NCBI GenBank assembly: GCA_052168315.1
Contig: JBQLZO010000042.1
Location: 62,001 to 126,000, forward strand
DNA length: 64,000 bases
Direction of reading: 5' to 3'
From: JBQLZO01 sp052168315
Lineage (GTDB): Bacteria; Planctomycetota; Phycisphaerae; Phycisphaerales; UBA1924
The notes under the pieces were generated by a model. That model was not told the origin of the DNA and made no database searches. It saw only the letters and a program-made list of their open reading frames with translations. The translations under genes and the position numbers were made by a program. Below, piece by piece: positions 56,794 through 64,000 of the stretch (the first letter of the stretch is position 1; every line of letters starts with the position of its first letter).

Positions 56794-57231
56794 GTGAAGA
56801 CCATCACCAAGAGAGAAATCATCGACGCCATTGCCAAGCAGCACAAGCTGCCGCGCCAGGCCGTCAAGGCCGTCGTCCAGCACTTCCTCGACTCCGTCGT
56901 CGAGTCCATCGGCGAGGGCAACCGCCTCGAGTTCCGCGACTTCGGCGTCTTCGAACCGCGCGAGCGCAAGGCCTTCGTCGCACAGAACCCCAGGACCATG
57001 GCCCCCGTCGAAGTCCCCGCCCGCTATGTCATCAAGTTCAAGGCCGGACGCAAAATGCAACAGGCCCTCGACTCCATCGGCGAACCCACCATCGTCACCA
57101 ACTCTGCCGCCGATGCCCTCAAGTTCCTCACCGATCGCGACCGGGATGCCCACACCCCCAACAACACCTCCGCCTCCGCATCCTCGAAGCGCCGCCACGC
57201 CGCCGACGATGACGAAGACGACGACGACTGA
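56794..57231 (+). CDS. HU/IHF-family DNA-binding protein with acidic tail
   Basis: A 145-residue nucleoid protein from the GTG at 56794 (GGGAGACC upstream). Residues 1-95 are a full HU fold: TKREIIDAIAKQHKLPRQAV, FRDFGVFEPRERKAFVAQNP and VIKFKAGRKMQQAL, including the DNA-intercalating Arg-Asn-Pro arm region (QNPRT). The rest is unusual: a Ser/Ala linker, a KRRH patch, and an all-acidic end DDDEDDDD. Such a tail could weaken or modulate DNA binding. It is probably a histone-like architectural protein. Confidence 0.9.
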   Translation: MKTITKREIIDAIAKQHKLPRQAVKAVVQHFLDSVVESIGEGNRLEFRDFGVFEPRERKAFVAQNPRTMAPVEVPARYVIKFKAGRKMQQALDSIGEPTIVTNSAADALKFLTDRDRDAHTPNNTSASASSKRRHAADDDEDDDD

Positions 57232-57566
57232 TCCCCACCCCCCAACAACTCCCCACACAACGCCCAAGCCGAATGGAGTCGCCCACGCTCCATCCGGCCC
57301 GCCCACGCACAACGCGCAATCACCACTCGTGCCGTTGCACCCACCATCCCGCCGATCCAGGCACCGCTGCTCGCCACCGGAGCCACCCTACAGTCCCTAC
57401 TCGTGCCACGGCCCTGGCGACACCTACAACTAACCGCGCTTAACCAAGTGTCCGTCAACGCCACTAGTGGGTGGTCCGAACCGGGCGCGACCCTCAAGCC
57501 TGACAACCTGCTAGAGTGTTCGCAGCAGGAGGGAACTCTCGGAGACCATCGCGTGAGGGAATCACT
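57232..57566. other. 335-bp gap before the AAA/TOPRIM pair
   Basis: No gene is supported. The composition becomes less GC-rich towards 57430-57560, matching the lower GC of the two genes that follow, which suggests that a transferred block starts here. Confidence 0.4.
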
Positions 57567-58787
57567 TTGAGCAATCGACGAGTCACACGACTCGCGTTAC
57601 GGCAGTTCAAGAGCATCGAGAGCTGCGAGATCGAATTCCAGCCGCTCACGGTGTTGGTCGGTCGCAATGGTGTCGGCAAGAGCAATATCCTCGACGCGCT
57701 CCGCTTCATCACGGACTCACTGCAGTCCACACTCGAACACGCTATTCGTGAACGAGGTGGGATTGATCAGGTGCGACGCAAATCGCTCGGTGGGCGGCCC
57801 ACAAATCCGGGGATCGCTGTCCGTGTGGCTATCCCCGATGGCACCGCCGAATATTCATTTCGAATCGCGGCAATGCCGAACCGAGGCTTCCGCGTCGACC
57901 GCGAGCGGTGCATTGTCCGCGACAAGGACGATTCAATCCGGGCGGACTTCAATCTGCGGAACGGCGAGTTCCGATGGAATCTCAAGCACGCTGCACCCGC
58001 GATTACTCCTGATCGACTCATGCTCATTGCACTGTCCGGCATGGAAGAATTTCGGCCTGTTTACGATGTTCTCACACGCATGACATTCCACAATCTCAAT
58101 CCTGAAGTGATGAAATACCCAGGCAGACCAGAGCCTGGCGACCGGCTCGCAGGCGACGGGCACAACATCGCCAGCGTCATCAAGCGTCTCCAGCATTCCG
58201 CACCCAGTGAACTCGAACGGGTCGTGGCGTATCTCCAAGCCCTAGGCATCCCGATTAAGAAGGTACTCCATAAGCACGCAGGTGTACTCGAAACCGTTGA
58301 AGTAGCGCAAGAAGTCGAAACGCAGACCGGGCCAAAGAATTCGCTCTTTGACGCCGTGTCCCTCTCGGACGGAACGATCCGAGCACTCGGTATTCTTATC
58401 TCGCTCGTCTCCGCGCGAAGTGAAGACAAAGCAGGACCCTCTCTAATTGGAATCGAGGAACCGGAAACTGCGCTGCACCCTGCCGCTGTCGGAGCACTGG
58501 TCGACGCCCTCATCGAAGGCTCGGAATCAACCCAGATCCTCCTCACCTGCCACAGCCCCGACATGCTCGATCACGAGAGCATCACGGAAGGAATGATCCG
58601 GATCGTCATGCTCGACAACGGCAGAACCGTCGTTGGCCCTCTGAGCCCCGGTAAGGCGAAACTCATGCAGGAACACCTTGTCACGGCAGGTGAACTCTTG
58701 CGGCTCGACCAACTTACACCGGATGCCACCGAGATCGAACGCCAGCGCGATGCAAAGGGTACGCTCTTCGAGGCACTCAACACATGA
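57567..58787 (+). CDS. AAA ATPase (AAA_21/OLD-like), first gene of an ATPase-TOPRIM pair
   Basis: A 406-residue ABC-type ATPase. The TTG at 57567 was chosen because GAGGGA lies 6 bases upstream and the family opening RLALRQFKSIESCEIEFQPL starts right after. Walker A is VGRNGVGKSN (about residues 31-40), the signature-like segment is SLSDGTIRALGILISLVSAR, Walker B is IGIEEPETALHP (about 294-305) and the switch region is LLTCHSPDMLDHE. Such ATPases regulate a nuclease partner in OLD, Gabija, PARIS and related defence systems. Its stop overlaps the next gene (ATGA), and that gene encodes a TOPRIM-like protein. Confidence 0.85.
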   Translation: MSNRRVTRLALRQFKSIESCEIEFQPLTVLVGRNGVGKSNILDALRFITDSLQSTLEHAIRERGGIDQVRRKSLGGRPTNPGIAVRVAIPDGTAEYSFRIAAMPNRGFRVDRERCIVRDKDDSIRADFNLRNGEFRWNLKHAAPAITPDRLMLIALSGMEEFRPVYDVLTRMTFHNLNPEVMKYPGRPEPGDRLAGDGHNIASVIKRLQHSAPSELERVVAYLQALGIPIKKVLHKHAGVLETVEVAQEVETQTGPKNSLFDAVSLSDGTIRALGILISLVSARSEDKAGPSLIGIEEPETALHPAAVGALVDALIEGSESTQILLTCHSPDMLDHESITEGMIRIVMLDNGRTVVGPLSPGKAKLMQEHLVTAGELLRLDQLTPDATEIERQRDAKGTLFEALNT

Positions 58788-59332
58788 GCTTTTGTGTAGC
58801 GAGCATTGTTGAAGGCCACGGCGAGGTGCGCGCGCTTCCCATTCTTCTGCGATCAATCGAACCTCGATTCATCGTGCCCCCACCAATCCGGATACACCGC
58901 AACCAGATTAGCACTGAGGACTACCTGAGCAAGTACATCCAGATTGCATGGACCAACATTGCCGACAACGGTGGCAACGGCGCGATACTGGTGCTCGCCG
59001 ACGCCGACCAAGATTGCCCGGCACAACTCGGTCCCCAGATACTTCAAATCGTCAATCAAGTGCGTGCTGACGCACAGTGTGCTGTAACTATTGCCAAGCA
59101 CATGTTCGAAGCATGGCTGATTGCTGGCGATTCGCCCGCCATACCCACGGTTCAATCACCCGAAGATATTACCAATCCAAAGGCCAAACTCCGTGAACAC
59201 CTCGGCCGCTACAAAGAAACTGCTGATCAGCCAAGGCTGACCGCCGCAATGAACCTCGACTGTGCTCGTCAGAGATCAAATAGCTTCGATCGGCTGTGCC
59301 GAATCGTCGAATGCTGGCGAGAGCAGGCTTAA
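58784..59332 (+). CDS. TOPRIM-like DUF4276-family protein, partner of the AAA ATPase
   Basis: A 182-residue protein translated from an ATGA overlap. VEGHGEVRALPILLRSI near the N-terminus and ILVLADADQDCPAQLG (Asp73, Asp75, Asp77) supply the Glu and the DxD of a TOPRIM metal site, as in DUF4276. KHMFEAWLIAGD and FDRLCRIVECWREQA are also DUF4276-like. The pair probably works like OLD or PARIS effectors: the ATPase senses infection and the TOPRIM part cuts nucleic acid. The specific trigger is unknown. GC is lower than that of the surrounding genes. Confidence 0.8.
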   Translation: MSFCVASIVEGHGEVRALPILLRSIEPRFIVPPPIRIHRNQISTEDYLSKYIQIAWTNIADNGGNGAILVLADADQDCPAQLGPQILQIVNQVRADAQCAVTIAKHMFEAWLIAGDSPAIPTVQSPEDITNPKAKLREHLGRYKETADQPRLTAAMNLDCARQRSNSFDRLCRIVECWREQA

Positions 59333-59477
59333 GTCCGCAGTGCAGCTATCGGTGATCAAGCCTGCGTGACACCGACTACTGCGTATGGCAGATCTGAGCT
59401 ACGATTCCCATAGACTCCCTCCCCACCAAACCACCCCGCGCACGCCCGCGCCGACCGCCACCGACCGGAGCCTCACC

Positions 59478-60593
59478 ATGCCCAGCACGAAGCCCAGCGC
59501 CAACACCGCCAAACTCCTCGCCGCCGATGACGCCGCGCTCCTCAACTACGAATGCAAGGGCGTCCCCCGCGCGTCCCTCCAGCTCCCCGGCCCGGACTTC
59601 GTCGACCGCGTCATGGCCATGACCGACCGCCCCATCAATGTCCTCCGCAACATGCAGCTCATCCTCAACACCGGCCGCCTCGCCGGCACCGGCTACATGT
59701 CCATCCTCCCCGTCGACCAGGGCATCGAACACTCCGCCGGCGCCTCCTTCGCGCCAAACCCCATCTACTTCGACCCCGAAAGAATCGTCGAACTCGCCCA
59801 CGAAGGCGGCTGCAACGCCGTCGCCTCCACCCTCGGCGTGCTCGGCGCCTGCTCACGCAAATGGGCCCACAAGATCCCCTTCCTCGTCAAACTCAACCAC
59901 AACGAGCTGCTCACCTACCCCAACATCCACGACCAGACCCGCTACGCCTCCGTCCGCCAGGCCTTCGAAATGGGCGCCGTCGCCGTCGGCGCCACCATCT
60001 ACTTCGGCTCCGAAGAATCACGCCGCCAGATCGACGAAATCTCCCAGGCCTTCGAAGAAGCCCACGCCCTCGGCATGGTCACCGTCCTCTGGTGCTACAT
60101 CCGCAACAACGCCTTCAACATGAAGAAAGAAGGCGGCAAGGACCACCACACCGCCGCCGACCTCACCGCCCAGGCCAACCACCTCGGCGTCACCATCCAG
60201 GCCGACATCATCAAACAAAAACTCCCCACCCACACCGGCGGCTACGCCGCGCTCAACATGGGCTCCTCCTCCTACGGCAAGTTCGACAAACGCATCTACA
60301 CCGAACTCCAAGCCGCCAAGGAAGACGGCACAGGCGCCAACCCCATCGACCTCTGCCGCTACCAGGTCCTCAACTGCCACGCCGGCCGAAGCCCCCTCCT
60401 GAACTCCGGCGGCGAATCCAAGGGCGCATCCGACCTCCAGGACGCCGTCAAGACCGCCGTGATCAACAAGAGAGCCGGCGGCATCGGCCTGATCTCGGGG
60501 CGCAAGGCGTTCCAGAAGCCGATGAAGGACGGCGTGGCGCTGCTTAACGCGGTGCAGGATGTGTATCTGGATGAGGGCGTGACGGTGGCGTAA
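59478..60593 (+). CDS. class I fructose-bisphosphate aldolase (FbaB/DhnA type)
   Basis: Splits fructose 1,6-bisphosphate into DHAP and G3P through a Lys Schiff base. It has 371 residues from the ATG at 59478 (CCGGAG upstream). Motifs are ILPVDQGIEHSAGASFAPNP, PFLVKLNHNELLTYP (the likely active-site Lys), MGAVAVGATIYFGSEESRRQ, LSADIIKQ-like VTIQADIIKQKLPTHTGGY and GGIGLISGRKAFQKP. This is the archaeal-type class I form, longer than DhnA. It is a house-keeping gene placed between two defence-like units. Confidence 0.9.
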   Translation: MPSTKPSANTAKLLAADDAALLNYECKGVPRASLQLPGPDFVDRVMAMTDRPINVLRNMQLILNTGRLAGTGYMSILPVDQGIEHSAGASFAPNPIYFDPERIVELAHEGGCNAVASTLGVLGACSRKWAHKIPFLVKLNHNELLTYPNIHDQTRYASVRQAFEMGAVAVGATIYFGSEESRRQIDEISQAFEEAHALGMVTVLWCYIRNNAFNMKKEGGKDHHTAADLTAQANHLGVTIQADIIKQKLPTHTGGYAALNMGSSSYGKFDKRIYTELQAAKEDGTGANPIDLCRYQVLNCHAGRSPLLNSGGESKGASDLQDAVKTAVINKRAGGIGLISGRKAFQKPMKDGVALLNAVQDVYLDEGVTVA

Positions 60594-60915
60594 GTCATCC
60601 GCTCCGCGGCTCAAGGACTCCAAGCACAACCATCAACCCGCATGACAATCGCCCCGAAGGGGCGAAAGGCTGTAGCCACGGGTGAAGCGCCGTCCGCCAA
60701 AGGCGGACAAAGCGCAACCCGTGGAACCAAACCCAACCCCGCAACCCTGCCCCGAAGGGGCAGTGGACTGCGATCGTTCAGCACATGACCATGGGGTTGC
60801 CCCTGAAATGCCCTGCACCCTGTTCATCCCACATCTGGTGCGCTCCAGCGGCACATTATTCGCGGTGAAGCGAATGACATGCGGTTCGACTTCCGCTCGG
60901 TATCCTTGATCACGC
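60594..60915. repeat. dispersed hairpin repeat region
   Basis: GCCCC-GAA-GGGGC occurs at 60651-60663 and again, extended to CTGCCCC...GGGGCAG, at 60747-60763. Between them, CCACGGGT (60676-60683) pairs with ACCCGTGG (60717-60724) and encloses GTCCGCC-AAA-GGCGGAC (60692-60708). The words resemble the CCACGGGT...ACCCGTGG repeats I recall as dispersed intergenic elements in planctomycetes. No gene is supported in this 322-bp gap. Confidence 0.65.
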
Positions 60916-62934
60916 ATGAACGATGACAAACCCAATGTCCTGCAGAGTCGTTTCGCTCGCGCCTATTACAGCGCGACCCTAAAGGACTTTCTCGATTCAA
61001 GCGACATCGAGATCATCGCATCGCTCGCCGCAGCGAGCACGTTCTCAATCGAGACGACGCAGCGGGATGCGTGGCTTGAACAGATCACGTGCATGCGGTC
61101 CGCACTGAGCAGCCACAAAGAGCCAGGTTTGATCGCGTTCGAGTACGTCGTACCACGCATCGGACGCCGCATCGATGTCCTGGTAGTGCTGCGACACATC
61201 ATCTTTGTGATTGAGTTCAAAGTCGGCGCCAAGCTTTTTTCGACCGATGCGATAGCGCAAGCGTGGGACTATGCGCTCGATCTCAAGAACTTCCACAGCA
61301 CGAGCCACGACAAACTGATCATCCCCATCGTCGTGGCCACGGGCGCCACATCAACGAGCATGGACCAGGCGCTCACGGTAGACCACGATGGCGTTTTTCG
61401 TCCCGTGAAGTCGCCGTCTGCAGATCTGGGCAGTGTGATGGAGAATGCTCTGTCTGCCGCACATGCACCTCCGATCGACGCGGCGGCCTGGGCAGGCGGA
61501 CGCTACGCACCAACCCCAACAATCATCGATGCTGCGATCGCGCTGTACGGCGGCCACGGTGTTGAGGAGATTTCCAGGAGCGACGCAGCAGCGATCAACC
61601 TTGCGCAAACCAGCGAGGCGATCACCCAAGTCATCGCGAATGCGCGGGCGCATCGCACAAAGTCACTGTGCTTTGTCACCGGCGTACCTGGTGCCGGAAA
61701 GACCCTTGTCGGGCTCAATGTTGCCACCCAGCACTTCGATAACAACAGCGATCTTTACAGCGTCTTTCTTTCAGGCAACGGTCCGCTGGTCGCCATTCTC
61801 TGCGAAGCACTGGCAAGGGACAAAGCAGCGCGGACGAAGCAGCAGGGTAGAACAGTTCCGCTGGGGCAACTGCGCAGTGAGGTAAAGGCATTCGTTCAGA
61901 ATGTGCATCACTTTCGCGACGAGTGCATTCGCGATTCCGAGCGTCCCCCGATCGAGCATGTCGCTTTGTTTGATGAAGCGCAGCGAGCTTGGAACTTGGA
62001 GCAGACCACATCCTTTATGGCTCAGACGAAGAAAATCGCCGACTTCAACATGTCGGAGCCAGAGTTCCTCATCTCCTGCATGGATCGCCACGAGGACTGG
62101 GCCGTAGTGGTTTGCCTTGTCGGCGGAGGACAAGAGATCCACCGCGGGGAGGCCGGCATCGGTGAGTGGATCCGGGCGATACGTCGGTCCTTTCCTCATT
62201 GGCAGGTTCACATCTCGCCACGCCTCACTGATTCGGAGTATGAAGCCGGCAGAGCAATCGCCTTGCTTGATGGACACGCGTCTCTGCACGTGGAACAGAA
62301 TCTGCATCTGGGCGTGTCGATGCGATCGTTTCGCGCGGAAAATGTGTCCGCGCTGATCAAGGCAGTCTTGGACATCGACACCGCTCGTGCTCGAGAGCTT
62401 CTAAACGAGGTTCGACCTCGCTACCCGATCGTCTTGACAAGGAGCCTCGACACTGCAAAGAGTTGGCTCCGTGAACGAGCGCGAGGTAGTGAGCGGTTTG
62501 GCATTGTTGTCTCTTCCCAGGCCTCACGACTCAAACCACATGCCATTGATGTTCGAGTACCAATCAACCCAGTGCATTGGTTCCTGCACCCGAAAGAGGA
62601 CGTACGGTCATCGTTCTTCCTTGAGGATGCGGCGACCGAGTTCCACGTTCAAGGGCTTGAACTCGATTGGACATGCCTCGTCTGGGACGGGGACTTCAGA
62701 CGAACAAAGAATGGCTGGGATCACTGGTCTTTCCGTGGTGATCGATGGCAACGCATTCAGAAGGAAGACCGGAAGGTATACCTCAAGAACGCGTATCGTG
62801 TGCTCTTAACCAGGGCCCGACAGGGCATGATCTTGGTCGTGCCCGAGGGCGAATCGAACGACCCGACGAGACTTCCCGAGCACTACGACGGGACATTCAA
62901 TTATCTGAAAAACATCGGTATACCAGTCCTCTAA
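60916..62934 (+). CDS. PD-(D/E)XK-like nuclease fused to DUF2075-type helicase
   Basis: A 672-residue protein. Residues 60-130 look like a nuclease core: PRIGRRIDVLVVLRHIIFVI then EFKVGAKLF, with Asp87 and Glu100-Phe-Lys102 as the (D)...EXK pair. The helicase part follows: Walker A VTGVPGAGKTLVGLN (about residues 253-267), Walker B HVALFDEAQRAWN (about 349-361), and a C-terminal motif near NAYRVLLTRARQGMILVV, typical of DUF2075/Schlafen-like superfamily I helicases. Such fusions occur in bacterial defence islands. The gene has lower GC than its neighbours, consistent with transfer. Confidence 0.85.
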   Translation: MNDDKPNVLQSRFARAYYSATLKDFLDSSDIEIIASLAAASTFSIETTQRDAWLEQITCMRSALSSHKEPGLIAFEYVVPRIGRRIDVLVVLRHIIFVIEFKVGAKLFSTDAIAQAWDYALDLKNFHSTSHDKLIIPIVVATGATSTSMDQALTVDHDGVFRPVKSPSADLGSVMENALSAAHAPPIDAAAWAGGRYAPTPTIIDAAIALYGGHGVEEISRSDAAAINLAQTSEAITQVIANARAHRTKSLCFVTGVPGAGKTLVGLNVATQHFDNNSDLYSVFLSGNGPLVAILCEALARDKAARTKQQGRTVPLGQLRSEVKAFVQNVHHFRDECIRDSERPPIEHVALFDEAQRAWNLEQTTSFMAQTKKIADFNMSEPEFLISCMDRHEDWAVVVCLVGGGQEIHRGEAGIGEWIRAIRRSFPHWQVHISPRLTDSEYEAGRAIALLDGHASLHVEQNLHLGVSMRSFRAENVSALIKAVLDIDTARARELLNEVRPRYPIVLTRSLDTAKSWLRERARGSERFGIVVSSQASRLKPHAIDVRVPINPVHWFLHPKEDVRSSFFLEDAATEFHVQGLELDWTCLVWDGDFRRTKNGWDHWSFRGDRWQRIQKEDRKVYLKNAYRVLLTRARQGMILVVPEGESNDPTRLPEHYDGTFNYLKNIGIPVL

Positions 62935-63085
62935 GCCAGTGCCCGCCCTTGACCCAACGGACAAAGGCGGTCGTGTGTTCGCAGCCTCACCGCCCTCACC
63001 CTCCGGCCTGAAGCCCGGCACCACACCCACCCCTTGCACTCGCCCCGCGATCCCAAGCACAACACCCATCACGCCTGACACCACC

Positions 63086-63508
63086 ATGAACATCACTTCC
63101 CGCATCACCCACGCATCCCTCACCGCGGCACTGCTCACACTCACCGCGTGCTCCGCGCTCCCCCGGATCACCGCCACCAACGACACCGCTGGCCCCGTCG
63201 ATCTCCAGATCGCCACACCGCATCCGCCGCCCGGCACGATCCAATCTCCGACCGGCTACCACCGCGTCATGCTCAAACCCGGCGAAACCTGGGACTCCCG
63301 TCGCGATGCACCAGACACCTTCGTCACCGACATCCCACCATGGGGCATCAGCGGCCAATGGGTCTTCATCGCCACCGCCCCCGACCTACTTCAAGGCCAT
63401 CCACAAACCGCCGAAGCCCGCCTCCGTGCAACGAAGCCCACCACCCTGCGTATCGAAACCCACAACAACTCCACCCTCACCATCACCCCCGAACCCGCCC
63501 ACCCGTGA
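63086..63508 (+). CDS. small lipoprotein, first gene of a membrane-protein operon
   Basis: A 140-residue protein from the ATG at 63086; an upstream GTG at 62939 would add 49 low-complexity residues. The signal SLTAALLTLTAC ends in the lipobox LTAC. The mature part is small and beta-like (TNDTAGPVDLQIATPHPPPG, GISGQWVFIATAPDLLQGHP). Its stop overlaps the next start (GTGA at 63505), so the genes are translationally coupled. Function unknown. Confidence 0.75.
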   Translation: MNITSRITHASLTAALLTLTACSALPRITATNDTAGPVDLQIATPHPPPGTIQSPTGYHRVMLKPGETWDSRRDAPDTFVTDIPPWGISGQWVFIATAPDLLQGHPQTAEARLRATKPTTLRIETHNNSTLTITPEPAHP

Positions 63509-63846
63509 AACCCACAAGGCTTAACCCGAAGGTCCCCCGCATCCTCTGGGCGCCCATCTTCCTTGGCGGAATCGCCCTCGCCCTCTCCCAACTCACAGGC
63601 CTCAACATGGTCCCAACCATCGACCCCCGCCTCCGCGGGTCCTTGGAACCGCTCGTGACCCCCATCGGCGAAGGCCTCGCCGAACTGGCCATCGTGGCCG
63701 CCTACCTCTGGACACTCGGTGCCGTGCTCTACCTGCTGCTCGTCGTCCCCCTCTGCCTCTGCGCCCAGCAGATCCGCGACGACTTCAACGCAGCACACGC
63801 GCCTTCCCATCGCACCGACACCCAACAGCCAAGCACACGATCATGA
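63505..63846 (+). CDS. small two-helix membrane protein
   Basis: A 113-residue protein from the GTG that overlaps the lipoprotein stop. Two membrane segments are visible: ILWAPIFLGGIALALSQLTG (about residues 13-32) and AAYLWTLGAVLYLLLVVPLC (about 65-84). The end is polar. Its TGA overlaps the ATG of the next gene (63843). Not recognised. Confidence 0.7.
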   Translation: MKPTRLNPKVPRILWAPIFLGGIALALSQLTGLNMVPTIDPRLRGSLEPLVTPIGEGLAELAIVAAYLWTLGAVLYLLLVVPLCLCAQQIRDDFNAAHAPSHRTDTQQPSTRS

Positions 63847-64000
63847 CCACAGCCACGCCCCGCCTACAGCGCGGAGCGAGCCGCCTCAACCCCAACATCC
63901 CCCGCTGGCTCGGCTGGGCGTTCTTCATCTTCATGGCCCAACTCATCCTCACATTCCTCGCCGTGCTCGTCGGCGGCAAGGCCGGCTTCGGTGCCATCTG
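63843..64000 (+). CDS. membrane protein, 3' end cut by window edge
   Basis: The ATG at 63843 overlaps the previous TGA and opens a frame to the last base of the window. It starts MTTATPRLQRGASRLNPNIP and then enters a membrane helix (WLGWAFFIFMAQLILTFLAV, about residues 22-41). RLNPNIPRWLGW echoes RLNPKVPRILWA of the preceding gene, so the two may be tandem paralogues. The C-terminus is outside the window. Confidence 0.65.
   Translation, partial: MTTATPRLQRGASRLNPNIPRWLGWAFFIFMAQLILTFLAVLVGGKAGFGAI

Overview
The window is high-GC, gene-dense bacterial chromosome. Most likely it belongs to a planctomycete of the Phycisphaerae type. This is inferred from several features together: a 23S-5S rRNA pair with no 16S beside it, an ECF sigma factor of the TIGR02999 type translationally coupled to a Ser/Thr kinase with TPR repeats, a very large FG-GAP/dockerin-like secreted protein, and a PilM-type operon with long low-complexity tails. 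Nothing here fixes the genus.

Layout. 1-4.0 kb holds a truncated lipoprotein, iscU and iscS (minus strand), then a divergent glycosyltransferase. 4.2-14.6 kb is an integrative element inserted in tRNA-Val(CAC). It carries a tyrosine integrase whose 3' end overlaps the tRNA, an XRE-type regulator, a TOPRIM primase-helicase, an excisionase-like HTH protein and a DnaA-box inverted repeat that may be an origin. Its right half carries cargo: a TIGR04255 protein, two unknown proteins and an Mrr-like nuclease. A 15-bp direct repeat (4283-4297 and 14626-14640) and paired 11-bp repeats mark the ends. The core is read in the same frame at both ends, so excision would give the integrase a different C-terminus.

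14.9-18.4 kb is the sigma factor/kinase pair. 18.7-27.8 kb is a polymorphic-toxin locus: an 1824-residue secreted protein ending in a Hint domain and an unrecognised His-rich tip, followed by four probable immunity genes in the mirrored order A-B-B'-A'. 28.3-34.4 kb is a pyrimidine cluster, pyrF-pyrE-carA-carB, whose CarAB resemble the eukaryotic CAD/CPS1 type. RtcB RNA ligase and a TPR protein follow on the other strand, then 5S and 23S rRNA.

40.3-46.4 kb is a PilM-led type IV pilus-like operon. 47.1-51.6 kb has an S1-repeat protein, an orphan ABC ATPase, two parS-like sites, parB and a wHTH protein. 51.9-57.2 kb has an MFS transporter, small lipoproteins, serine acetyltransferase and an HU-like protein with an acidic tail. 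57.5-62.9 kb interleaves a fructose-bisphosphate aldolase with two defence-like units: an AAA ATPase/TOPRIM pair and a PD-(D/E)XK-like nuclease fused to a DUF2075-type helicase. The window ends in a coupled lipoprotein/membrane-protein operon cut by the window edge.

All functional calls come from reading the sequence and remembered family motifs; no database search was run.
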